Below are positions 44,601 through 52,491 of a stretch of 64,000 nucleotides of DNA, one piece after another. The position numbers and the translations under genes are program-made. Origin of the DNA: Arthrobacter cheniae. GTDB lineage: Bacteria > Actinomycetota > Actinomycetes > Actinomycetales > Micrococcaceae. How positions within the stretch are numbered: position 1 is the stretch's first letter; each line of letters starts with the position of its first letter. The notes beneath the pieces were generated by a model, which was not told the DNA's origin, ran no database searches, and saw only the letters and a program-made list of their open reading frames with translations. The stretch lies in assembly GCF_003602275.1 (NCBI RefSeq), contig NZ_QZVT01000005.1:134895-198894 (forward strand), written 5' to 3'.

Positions 44601-45195
44601 TTCCTGAACGTTGCGGGGCATTTCTTCCATTTACGGATGCCGTGCTATTCGCCCCGCTGAAGTCCTTCATGTAAAACAGCGAGTTCCCGTGGATGGGGTC
44701 CCGTTCCACTCGTGTGGTCTCGACGAATCCGAGCTTGGTCAACACACAGCGAGAAGCAGTATTCCATTCTCGAACGGTGGCCCACAGTCGCCGGTAGCCC
44801 AACTCCTCAGCCCAGCTCACTACTGCCAGCGATGCCTCGGTCGCATACCCCTGACCCCGAACCGCGCGGAGAAGCTCGTAAGCCAGTTCTGGTTCGCCGT
44901 CCTGCCCGTGGTCATTTGCAATCAGACCGCAGGACCCGATGACAGCACCACGATCTCGTTGCTCTATGGCCAGAAGTCCCGAGGAAGCATCAGGATCACC
45001 ACGACGGATTCTGTTCTCAAGGTCGTTCAGTGTGGGGCGGCCATCTGCATCGATCCGACGACGCGGAGGCACGCGAGGATCGCGCTCCGTCCAGAGCTTG
45101 CGCTGCAACGCGGCATCCGACACGAGCCAGCGCCGAAGCACCAGCCGATCCGTTTCCAGAACCACCACGCCTGCACCAATACGAGCCTGGCCCAT
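44569..45195 (-). CDS. GNAT acetyltransferase
   Basis: 208 residues from ATG 45195. LETDRLVLRRWLVSDAALQRKLW, GSCGLIANDHGQDGEPELAYEL, CoA loop AVRGQGYATEASLAVVSWA and NTASRCVLTKLGFVETTRV are typical. The last about 28 residues (after FYMKDFSG) run antisense through the remnant acetyltransferase at 44.5 kb and look non-native, suggesting the original stop was lost at the junction. Frame open upstream is rejected for lack of similarity. Confidence 0.82.
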   Translation of the reverse strand: MGQARIGAGVVVLETDRLVLRRWLVSDAALQRKLWTERDPRVPPRRRIDADGRPTLNDLENRIRRGDPDASSGLLAIEQRDRGAVIGSCGLIANDHGQDGEPELAYELLRAVRGQGYATEASLAVVSWAEELGYRRLWATVREWNTASRCVLTKLGFVETTRVERDPIHGNSLFYMKDFSGANSTASVNGRNAPQRSGSSQMQSGASF

Positions 45196-45289
45196 AGCGA
45201 TGATTATGCCCGACCCCCACATCTTCATGAGCCGACGGAACCACCCGCCCATCAATCCCCCACCGAACCTAGCACCTGCCTTCGGTAGG

Positions 45290-45826
45290 GTTCGCGGGCT
45301 GCACAAAAGTTTGCATGTCGGATTACCCGTGGTGACGCTCAAAGCTCTTCTACCTGGGCCTCGGTTCCCTCACCGGACGAGCGGGTTGACGTCATCAGTC
45401 TTCCCAGTACGAGAACATCGTGGGCGCGATCCGGCCCCGTGCGGTGTGGTCGAGGCGGCGGCACGCCAAATCCTGGGGTCGTATCAGCCAGCACCAGTTG
45501 TTGTTGTACCGACCCACGGCGACTGGCAGCCGCGAAACTGGCTACGGGACGGGAACTGGCTCCAGGTGATCGATTTTGGTCGGTTCGATCTTCGGCCGGC
45601 AGCCACGGACTTCTGCCGTCTCGCTACCCAGCAGTGGAAGGAAATTCCCCTGTTGGAGGAAGCGTTCCTGAACGGGTACGGGCCGGATCCTAGAAACGAT
45701 CGGGTGTGGCCGATTGACCTACTGCGAGAAGCTGTCGGCACAGCCGTGTGGGCTTTCGTCGTCGGTGACACCAAATTTGAAGCACAAGGGCACAGGACAC
45801 TGGAAGAAGCGATAGCTCGCTTCTAA
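45290..45826 (+). pseudogene. C-terminal fragment of an aminoglycoside-phosphotransferase-like kinase
   Basis: The frame shows the catalytic loop VPTHGDWQPRNWLRDG and the metal loop LQVIDFGRFDLRPAATDFC of APH-type kinases, followed by the family's helical C-terminus. The N-lobe with the nucleotide-binding lysine is absent; upstream sequence (45290-45440) matches only loosely in changing frames. A late GTG (45446) could start a 126-residue product, which could not bind ATP. Best read as a relic of a resistance-type kinase. Confidence 0.7.
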
Positions 45827-45934
45827 CGACGGTCCTCCCCGTGCCACGGTGGAGTGCCTGAAACGCACGGTTCAGGATCAGCTTCCGGGCAGCAGAAGAG
45901 GCTCTCATCCTCGAGCGAGGCATAGGGTGCAGGC

Positions 45935-46465
45935 ATGGTTCAAAAGGCGCCCCAATCACTCGACCCTGATCCCAGCGTGATCCTGAGCTTGATCAACAAG
46001 GTGGTCAGAGGACGGTGGCCTGAGGATCCAGACCAGTTCAATGCGTACTTCGCCACCATCGGTTGCACGCCAGGACTGTTGTTCGAGCATCAGGATGACC
46101 TGCCGGACTCTTTTCGCGGTTCACTCCTCGTGCCAGGGGTATCGATGGATAACGGTTCATGGGCGGCGCTAGCCGGCAAGTTGCACTTCCTTGGATTTTT
46201 CTTTTATCCAGGCACACAGGATTCCCGCGTACTTGCCGGCCTCGCGTTCGACGTCGTGCGGGCCAGCGTTACTGACGCCTATGGGAAAGCTACTGACGAA
46301 TCAGATCAGGGCGAGGGAAACCGGTCGGCGCTCTGGGAAGTGAACGAGACGTCCATTGAGCTCTACGCTCATGTCAATCTCGCGCCGATGCTGCAGCTCG
46401 GGCTAAGCAACCGAGAGCTCGCCGTCTTTCCCGACACGTTGATCACCGACAAGCGCGGCTACTGA
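45935..46465 (+). CDS. Hypothetical protein
   Basis: 176 residues from ATG 45935. Soluble, acidic, with VILSLINKVVRGRWPEDPDQF near the start and KLHFLGFFFYPGTQDSRV in the middle. It looks like a compact alpha/beta protein of the kind found as orphan immunity or house-cleaning proteins, but no family is recognised. The start has only AGGGTGCAGGC upstream. The next gene, 83 bases downstream, is an immunity-type protein. Confidence 0.55.
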   Translation: MVQKAPQSLDPDPSVILSLINKVVRGRWPEDPDQFNAYFATIGCTPGLLFEHQDDLPDSFRGSLLVPGVSMDNGSWAALAGKLHFLGFFFYPGTQDSRVLAGLAFDVVRASVTDAYGKATDESDQGEGNRSALWEVNETSIELYAHVNLAPMLQLGLSNRELAVFPDTLITDKRGY

Positions 46466-46547
46466 CTCACTAAAGAATCCTCTACGGCGCCCACTAGCAG
46501 AGTGGTGTGTTGCCGCCCGGGACGAGTGAGGAGTAAGAAACAGGCTC

Positions 46548-47132
46548 ATGATCCTTCCTGCTGTTCGCGATCCTCGGCTTGTGTCCATTCGGCGCGGTGG
46601 TCTGCTGGCCGATGCTGATCATCAGCTCCTGGCATTGTGGGCAGCTACCTGCGCCGAGCATGTTCTGGGGCTGTTCGAGAATTCATACCGTGACGATGAC
46701 CGGCCTCGTGCTGCGATTGAAGCGGCACGAGCCTGGGCGCGTGGCGAAGCGAAGATGATGGTCACCCGTGCAACCGGAGGACACTCGATGGGCGCTGCGC
46801 GTCCTTTGCGTGGTGCTCCACGGTTCGCGGCCTACGCAGCCGGTCAGGCGGCCTGTGTCGCCCACGTTCCCGAGCACGACCTGGGGGCGGCCGCTTATGC
46901 CATTAAGGCTGCTGCAGCTGCAGTGCCCCGCGCTCAGGAGCGGGACGCCGGACGTGCTGAGCGCGACTGGCAGCGTCAGCAGATTCCGGATCATCTCCGC
47001 CCCCTTGTCCTCGAGGACCAAAGCCGCAGGAACAGCATCTGCTGGTTCGTCTTCGAGGACGAAACTCCGCCGAGGAGCAACATGGGACCCATCCCTCAGC
47101 CCGACGCTGGGCAAGGTGCGGGCGGCGCTTAG
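46548..47132 (+). CDS. Imm-5-like putative immunity protein
   Basis: 194 residues. The helical pattern DPRLVSIRRGGLLADADHQL, LALWAATCAEHVLGLFE, RPRAAIEAARAWARGEAKMM, FAAYAAGQAACVAHVPEHDLGAAAYAIKA and IPDHLRPLVLEDQSRRN matches the Imm-5-like domain of putative immunity proteins. No polymorphic toxin gene is seen nearby, so it is an orphan immunity gene. The last about 25 residues look non-conserved. It overlaps the convergent acetyltransferase by four bases. Confidence 0.7.
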   Translation: MILPAVRDPRLVSIRRGGLLADADHQLLALWAATCAEHVLGLFENSYRDDDRPRAAIEAARAWARGEAKMMVTRATGGHSMGAARPLRGAPRFAAYAAGQAACVAHVPEHDLGAAAYAIKAAAAAVPRAQERDAGRAERDWQRQQIPDHLRPLVLEDQSRRNSICWFVFEDETPPRSNMGPIPQPDAGQGAGGA

Positions 47133-47635
47133 GTTGTGATCCAGTAGCGGAGCGTAGTCGCCGTGGGCCCACCGACCGCCCGTCGCGCCTCGAGGACTCC
47201 TCCGCACCTTTCGATAGTTGTCTTGGACCCCAGGTTGTCTGCGTCGCAGGTCACCAGTACGTCATCGATCCTGAGTCGTTTTGCTTCGACGAGGGCATGT
47301 TTCAACATCTGCTGGGCGTAGCCGCGGCGCCTGAACTGAGGGCGAACGGCGTACCCGATGTGCCCGCCGACGGTCCGCAGCACGGGAGTTAGCTTGTGGC
47401 GGATCGACACTCGCCCCACGAGGTCTCCGTCCACCTCCGCGATGAGAAAAGTGGCAGGGACGTGCTCCTCGGGAAGGTTCTGGCCTTGTCGTATGTCCTC
47501 GACCTTTTTGAGAAACTCTGACCAGTCGACGGCGGCATCGTCGCTTAGAAGGAAATCGAACTGTTCAGCGGCCAGTTCCTTGTGTGCGAGTAGTGCCTGG
47601 TCCTTATCGGACTCGGAAAGGAGACGTAGTTCCAT
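47129..47635 (-). CDS. GNAT acetyltransferase
   Basis: 168 residues. MELRLLSESDKDQALLAHKELA start, FLIAEVDGDLVGRVSIRH, the VGGHIGYAVRPQFRRRGYAQ QML loop that binds acetyl-CoA, and VTCDADNLGSKTTIERCGGVLEA. A complete, typical single-domain member. No clear substrate. Convergent with the Imm-5-like gene. Confidence 0.9.
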   Translation of the reverse strand: MELRLLSESDKDQALLAHKELAAEQFDFLLSDDAAVDWSEFLKKVEDIRQGQNLPEEHVPATFLIAEVDGDLVGRVSIRHKLTPVLRTVGGHIGYAVRPQFRRRGYAQQMLKHALVEAKRLRIDDVLVTCDADNLGSKTTIERCGGVLEARRAVGGPTATTLRYWITT

Positions 47636-47687
47636 GGGTTCACATGGTACGGGTCAGGCTGTTGAGTCCTACGGAAGTCGCCGGCCG

Positions 47688-48068
47688 ATGAGCGGTAATA
47701 ACCCGTTTTCAACACTTTTTGGCTCGAGGCCGGAGGTGCCCTTCTTCCGTCCGGCTATCGCTGCTGGCATGAGCGATGACGCGCTGACAGTAGGGAAGCT
47801 GCATCCGAAACTCAAGCGGATCCGCGCACGAGCGGTCGCACGACGCATGCCTTTCGAGGAAGTCAGCGCCACCGAGCTGGTAGTCCATGGCGCGTTCGGC
47901 CCCGGCTTCCTGCCGCAAGTCGTCACCGTTGTCATGGCCATCCTGGGTCTGCGGGGGTCACTGGAGGCCCCTGAGACCCACAAACCCTACGCCCATGTGT
48001 ACTCGGTGAAACCCAATGGGCATGTTCGAAAAAAGCGGCTTTGGGCTCCGTACCGCCCCGAAGTGTGA
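47688..48068 (+). CDS. Intact member of an unrecognised small protein family
   Basis: 126 residues from ATG 47688; a start at ATG 47769 (MSDDALTVGK) is equally possible. Signature parts: TVGKLHPKLKRIRARAVARR, GAFGPGFLPQVVTVVMAILG and LEAPETHKPYAHVYSVKPNG. A frameshifted copy lies on the other strand at about 31.2-31.4 kb, and a remnant of the head at 40.8 kb. The middle is hydrophobic enough for one membrane segment. Function unknown; the existence of three copies in 17 kb suggests mobility or past duplication. Confidence 0.6.
   Translation: MSGNNPFSTLFGSRPEVPFFRPAIAAGMSDDALTVGKLHPKLKRIRARAVARRMPFEEVSATELVVHGAFGPGFLPQVVTVVMAILGLRGSLEAPETHKPYAHVYSVKPNGHVRKKRLWAPYRPEV
47709..47775 (+). repeat. 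67-bp repeat, copy 2
   Basis: Starts TTTCAACACTTTTTGGCTCG and ends GCTGCTGGCATGAG; about 90% identical to 40806-40872. It spans the candidate start region of the orphan-family gene. Confidence 0.7.
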
Positions 48069-48202
48069 AGGTTGGCGGTCGGGCGCGCATGGATCGCCAT
48101 ACCGACAGGGCCGGTTGGGCTTGATTCAGCGGTTCAGTTCTTCACCTCGAAGTTCATCCACAAGCTACCCTGCCATGAAGCGCGTCCTTCAAAGTCGAAA
48201 AG

Positions 48203-48577
48203 ATGGGGATGATGAATCTAATGCCGAACGAGTTCCCGGGTCCGTGGCTTTTGACAGGAACGTCACTGACGTTCGCAGGGCTAGCTGTTGGATGCCTGAT
48301 CGCATACTTGCTGAACAGCAAGTTCCCGTACGACAGTGATGCCAACGGCCGTGTATCCGCGGTGGGGATCACTGCCACGGCTACACTCTGGCGACTCCTT
48401 GCGATCTTCGGTGCGGCTGTCTGGCTCGTGCTACTTGCCGTTCGCTTCGCGTTGTTCAGCAACATGCCGAGTGGCGAGGAGTGGCTGCAGGCGGGCACTT
48501 TGGCTGCCGTGGCAACCGCGATTGTCTGCCAGGCAGCCTATCTACTCGGTGTCCTGGCTGATCCAGATAAGAAGTAG
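48203..48577 (+). CDS. Small membrane protein
   Basis: 124 residues from ATG 48203. Three hydrophobic segments: WLLTGTSLTFAGLAVGCLIAY, WRLLAIFGAAVWLVLLAVRF and LAAVATAIVCQAAYLLGVLA. Short polar loops. No family is recognised. 43 bases upstream of another small membrane protein gene, possibly an operon. Confidence 0.6.
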   Translation: MGMMNLMPNEFPGPWLLTGTSLTFAGLAVGCLIAYLLNSKFPYDSDANGRVSAVGITATATLWRLLAIFGAAVWLVLLAVRFALFSNMPSGEEWLQAGTLAAVATAIVCQAAYLLGVLADPDKK

Positions 48578-48620
48578 AGCTTCGGTGTCCTGCAGGATCT
48601 TCGACAGATGAGAGAAGAAA

Positions 48621-48890
48621 ATGGAAAAGATCACCTATGGCAATGGACCTCTCATCGTAGGATCCCTGGGGGCGTTCTTGATCAGCATCGCGCTCATCAC
48701 TCGACTTACCGACGGTAAGGGAGACGTCTGGGATTGGGTCTTCCTTGCTGTAACGTCCGGCCTCGGGGCGTACTGGATAGTCCTCGCACTCGGCAGCGGA
48801 AACCGACGACGAAGCAAATCAACGACCCGTTTGGTGGAAGAGTCAACGAATCGGGTTCCTTGGTATCAAGGTTTCATTCCATGGTTCTGA
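48621..48890 (+). CDS. Small membrane protein
   Basis: 89 residues from ATG 48621, with GAGAGAAGAAA upstream. Two hydrophobic segments (LIVGSLGAFLISIALITRL and WVFLAVTSGLGAYWIVLAL) and a basic/polar tail. Unknown function; likely co-transcribed with the gene before it. Confidence 0.55.
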   Translation: MEKITYGNGPLIVGSLGAFLISIALITRLTDGKGDVWDWVFLAVTSGLGAYWIVLALGSGNRRRSKSTTRLVEESTNRVPWYQGFIPWF

Positions 48891-49218
48891 GCATCAGCTA
48901 CTTCGGTTGTTTCGATGCGCCCAGAGCCAGCCAATTCCGACGCCCACCAAGCGAGACGGTCCTTCGATCGAGTAGCGGCGTTCAGTTCCTGCCGTCATTT
49001 GCCCCCACTCACTTCGCGCAACTTGGTCCTGGTGCAACATGAACACGCTCTTGTTCTCCAAAAGCTCCTCAACCTGCCAGATCAGAAGATCAGCCGCCTG
49101 CGTGACATCGAAAGAAATGCATCCGGAATCGCAGGCCTCTTCCTGTCTCGGAAACTAGCCTCACTGCACCCCGTCTTAGAAGTGCTCGCTCCTGAGGTTT
49201 GCGAGTCACAATAGCGGG
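48891..49218. other. Gap with no credible gene
   Basis: 328 bases between a small membrane protein gene and a recombinase remnant. A 99-codon frame (48915-49214) exists but has no ribosome binding site, no recognisable similarity and biased composition; I do not call it. Confidence 0.45.
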
Positions 49219-49535
49219 ATGAGGCATCTTGGACACACCAGGGTCAGCACTTCGAGCCAGGACGCACAGTTGCAGCTCGACGCGATGGTCGCAGCAGGGG
49301 TCGACAGGCATGATGTGTTTGTGCGACGTCGACGGGTCGGCTGATGCTCCACATGCTCGCTACCCTCGCTGAGTACGAGCGGGAGCTCATCGTCGAACGC
49401 ATCAACGCAGGCATCGCCGCCTCTGAGCAGAACGCCACTTGCTTCGGCCGGCCAGCGGTGAATCCGAAGGTCATCGCGGACAAACTCGCCATCGCAGCAG
49501 GCGCCCGGACCAAGGACGCACGACAGAGAATCCAC
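49219..49535 (+). pseudogene. Serine recombinase (resolvase/invertase) remnant with internal deletion
   Basis: MRHLGHTRVSTSSQDAQLQL and DAMVAAGVDR keep the N-terminal resolvase pattern (Arg-Val-Ser with the catalytic serine). After about 40 codons the frame changes near 49335 and continues as LMLHMLATLAEYERELIVER and INAGIAASEQ, the long E helix of the family, then GRPAVNPKVIADKLA. About 60 central residues are lost. A Tn3-type resolvase relic. Confidence 0.8.
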
Positions 49536-49650
49536 CTGTCCCGTGGGCTGGAGCTGCGACTCGACACCGGCACCGACACCGACAAGCCCTGGCGATCAGC
49601 GCTATGCCACGATGACGCCCACACCCTTTCCAGCTGAGGAGGCCCGCACA

Positions 49651-49836
49651 ATGACTACTGCCGTCCCTCTTCCCAGGATTGGCGCTCCTGCGACGAGAGC
49701 CCTCGCACAACATGGCGTACTGACCATGGACGACCTGAAAGGCGCCGACCTCAATGAACTATCCAAGCTGCACGGCGTAGGCCCGAAAACGATCAAGCTG
49801 CTGCAGGCAGCCGTGGGCGAACAGCAGGCTCCTTAG
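49651..49836 (+). CDS. Helix-hairpin-helix DNA-binding protein
   Basis: 61 residues from ATG 49651, with GAGGAGG upstream. PRIGAPATRALAQHGVLTMDDL and NELSKLHGVGPKTIKLLQAA is a single HhH-type domain (LHGVGPKT is the hairpin). Such small proteins bind DNA non-specifically; several actinobacterial genomes carry them as orphan genes. It follows the resolvase relic directly. Confidence 0.75.
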   Translation: MTTAVPLPRIGAPATRALAQHGVLTMDDLKGADLNELSKLHGVGPKTIKLLQAAVGEQQAP

Positions 49837-49904
49837 ATCCTGCTGCGCGCCCACTAAGGCACTCTTGGCCCCCTATGCCGTGCACCCTGCGTGCTGCACT
49901 GATC

Positions 49905-50480
49905 TCAGTGGACTACGTCGTAGATGGCCTTGACGACACCGTTGGCGTAAGTCTCCGACTCGCGCAGGCGGAGCTGCTGCCGGTCCCTGTCCTCCGTGCT
50001 GAAGACTCTCTTGCCTGTGCCGAGCAGTACCGGAAACACCAGCAGGTTGTACCGGTCGATGAGGTTCGCGTCGGCGAGGGTCCGCGCGAGTTCAGGACTG
50101 CCGTGAATGAAGATCGCGCCACCCTCGCCTTGCTTGAGTGCCGCAACGTCTTCCAAGGAACGCAGGACACTCAATGGGCCCCACCCTTCGATGAGCGCGT
50201 CCTCGTCAAGAGTCGTAGAGACGACGTACTTGGGAAGGTCCTTATACGCTGCATGATCCTCTGATCCGACCCAGATCGGAGCGAACGCCTCATAGCTCCG
50301 ACGTCCGAACATGAGGGCTGTCGTCTCCTCCAGTTCTTCGCCTTTCAAAGCAAAAGCCTCGGGTAGGAACTCGGTGCTGAAAACCCACCCGCCATTGCGG
50401 TGCCCCTCTTCAACGCCGCCGGGCGAATCCACCACCCCATCCACCGTCGTGAATCCAGTCCACACCAATTCTCGTGCCAT
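49905..50480 (-). CDS. Dihydrofolate-reductase-like (RibD C-terminal) protein
   Basis: 191 residues. The RibD C-terminal domain pattern is clear: LVWTGFTTVDGVVDSPGG, LMFGRRSYEAFAPIW, YVVSTTLDEDALIEGWG, GAIFIHGSPELARTLADANLIDR and FPVLLGTGKRVF. NADPH-dependent reductases of this group act on various small substrates; the precise one is unknown. The 276-base gap to the next gene shows no clear frame. Confidence 0.87.
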   Translation of the reverse strand: MARELVWTGFTTVDGVVDSPGGVEEGHRNGGWVFSTEFLPEAFALKGEELEETTALMFGRRSYEAFAPIWVGSEDHAAYKDLPKYVVSTTLDEDALIEGWGPLSVLRSLEDVAALKQGEGGAIFIHGSPELARTLADANLIDRYNLLVFPVLLGTGKRVFSTEDRDRQQLRLRESETYANGVVKAIYDVVH

Positions 50481-50756
50481 CAGATACCTCCAGTGCTCTT
50501 TTATGATTACCTACACGGTAGACGCGGCACGCAACAGGAACTCATCGATCACCTCGAGAACGGTTTCGGGATTGAACCAGCAGATGTCGCTCAGAAACCC
50601 AGCACGTTCGCCCCTGCGGATGACTGCGCGGTCATAAACGAACGCAGTTACCGATGTATGCAAGGAGGTGCCGCGCCGCCGCTCCTTTGCCACCCCAGTC
50701 ACATGACAGTCCCGGGGGAGCAAACGAAGATTCAGGAAAGTGTGAAGGGTTGAGAG

Positions 50757-50921
50757 ATGAAGACACTAGTACCGGCACTTCTTATCGTGCTCGGCTCGGT
50801 GCTCATGATTGCGCAGATCCATGCAGACAGTGAGCCTGGCGCGATCCCGCTTTCGCTGATCGTGATTGGTGCCATGTGGCTCCTCATGTCACTGGCCCGA
50901 AAGCGGCGGCACAGCGCATAG
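50757..50921 (+). CDS. Small membrane protein (54 residues)
   Basis: MKTLVPALLIVLGSVLMIAQ and a second segment IPLSLIVIGAMWLLMSLARK flank a short polar loop. GAAGGGTTGAGAG precedes the ATG as a ribosome binding site. A typical small two-helix membrane protein; no family is recognised. Confidence 0.55.
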   Translation: MKTLVPALLIVLGSVLMIAQIHADSEPGAIPLSLIVIGAMWLLMSLARKRRHSA

Positions 50922-51146
50922 CTGCAGTAAGGCTTTCGATGGCTGGTCCTGGCAGAGCTCCCGTACAGGTCTGGTCACTTCCCACGAGCGAAGGGTTTCT
51001 CGGCAGAGGAGGCGCGGCAGGGCTCAGACCAGAAGGTAAGGTTGCTTATAGTACGTGCCTGTCTGGGGCTATTCCGGTTCTCCAGTGGTGTTTTGAAGAG
51101 CACGGGCATGAATCGTTTCCCGGTCAAAGCCTAAGCAGGCACCCGA

Positions 51147-51401
51147 ATGACCGCACGGACCCAGCAACACAGCACCTGGCTTGCAGCACTCCGCGCTGAT
51201 CTCAGCGCCGACGACCTGTGGGTCCACTACTACGGTATCGGCGGTTACCTCGGGGTCGTCGAGTTGGACGCCTACCTGCACGGCATGTATTTCCTGCCGC
51301 AGGGCGAACGGAACACCGTCGCTCTGGCCCTGAATGAACTGATCGATGATCTCCCTGAACGCCTCAAAGCCGAATTCGTGCACACTCCGCCCCTGGATTA
51401 G
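51147..51401 (+). CDS. Conserved-looking hypothetical protein
   Basis: 84 residues from ATG 51147. The sequence LAALRADLSADDLWVHYYGIGG, VVELDAYLHGMYFLPQGERN and VALALNELIDDLPERL looks well structured and helical; a similar small protein is familiar from Arthrobacter-type genomes without an assigned role. Upstream of two GAF-ANTAR genes in the same direction. Confidence 0.62.
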   Translation: MTARTQQHSTWLAALRADLSADDLWVHYYGIGGYLGVVELDAYLHGMYFLPQGERNTVALALNELIDDLPERLKAEFVHTPPLD

Positions 51402-51471
51402 CGCCATTCGCACGACACGCCGAACACGCACCAGGAACGATGGGGTGTTCGGTCACGAAAGCTGACACGCC

Positions 51472-52290
51472 ATGTCGACACCCGATAAAGCACGGTCCCG
51501 CCCCACCACCGATCAAGCCGCCAATCATGGTTTTCCCATTGCTGCCGACGATGCTGGTTCAGTGAGTGTAGGGGCGGGGTCGATCTCTGACGAGCTTCAG
51601 GACCTGGTTCTGGACAGTCCCGACATCGCCGTGTTCCTGAAGGAGATTTCTGAGCGTGCGGCGGCCGTCTTCTCCGCCCCGGGCGCTGACATCCATTGCG
51701 CGGTCCTGCTGGTGCGGCCGCGGATGCAGTCGACGATGACCGGTAGCAGCCCGGAAGCCATAGCGATGGATGAGATTCAGACCAGGTACGACGACGGGCC
51801 GTGCCTGCGGGCCGCCAGATACCAGGAACCGTGCGTGGTCGAGGACTTCTGGAGCGATACACGCTTCGGTCAGTACACCACCAGCATCCTGCATACCGGA
51901 ATCCGGTCCGCGCTCGGGGTTCCCATCCAGCTCGACGGGGCTGCGGCGGCGGCCCTTGACCTGTACTCGACACGGCCCGGCGAGTTCGACTCGAACAGCG
52001 TACAAGATGCCTTAGGTCTTGCCGGGGAAGCATCACGGGCACTACGGACCGCGGTGCGGATCGCTCACTTCTCCGACGCCGCGAAGAACCTTCGGCTGGC
52101 GATGGACAGCCGGGCAACGATCCAGATCGCAACCGGCATCATCATGGGGCAAAGCCGGTGCAGCCACGACGCCGCGATGACCATCCTGAGATCCGCGTCG
52201 AGCAGCCGGAACACGAAACTCAGTGACATCGCCGCCTCGGTCCTGCTCTCCATCGGGCAGGAACCACCCACCGCCCATTTCGACTACTGA
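51472..52290 (+). CDS. GAF-ANTAR regulator
   Basis: 272 residues. Residues about 40-190 form a GAF sensor domain (DIHCAVLLVRPRMQSTMTGS, RYDDGPCLRAARYQEPCVVED, GVPIQLDGAAAAALDLYS). The C-terminal ANTAR domain (about 205-262, RLAMDSRATIQIATGIIMGQ and DAAMTILRSASSSRNTKLSD) binds paired RNA hairpins and prevents termination. Conserved cysteines in the GAF domain may sense redox state (inference). A second GAF-ANTAR gene follows 201 bases later. Confidence 0.92.
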   Translation: MSTPDKARSRPTTDQAANHGFPIAADDAGSVSVGAGSISDELQDLVLDSPDIAVFLKEISERAAAVFSAPGADIHCAVLLVRPRMQSTMTGSSPEAIAMDEIQTRYDDGPCLRAARYQEPCVVEDFWSDTRFGQYTTSILHTGIRSALGVPIQLDGAAAAALDLYSTRPGEFDSNSVQDALGLAGEASRALRTAVRIAHFSDAAKNLRLAMDSRATIQIATGIIMGQSRCSHDAAMTILRSASSSRNTKLSDIAASVLLSIGQEPPTAHFDY

Positions 52291-52491
52291 ACCCGACCAT
52301 CACGCCCCCGGGAGGGCATTGCTTCGGAGGTCATGGTTCCGAAGACATGGCTGGTGAATAATCTCCTGCCGCCGGGGCGGCAGCAGTACAGTGAGAAGTA
52401 GATGTTGCGCGAGCGAGGTCTATCGGGGTTGAGCCTCCAGCCTCCTACCCGCGGGGGTGACACCTCTGCCTCGGACAGCTGAAGGCCTACC

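Noticed and set aside
30828-50000. Integron cassette array
   Set aside because: Single-gene units of mixed strand, but no integrase and no repeated attC-like site at gene ends; only one 67-bp repeat pair was found.
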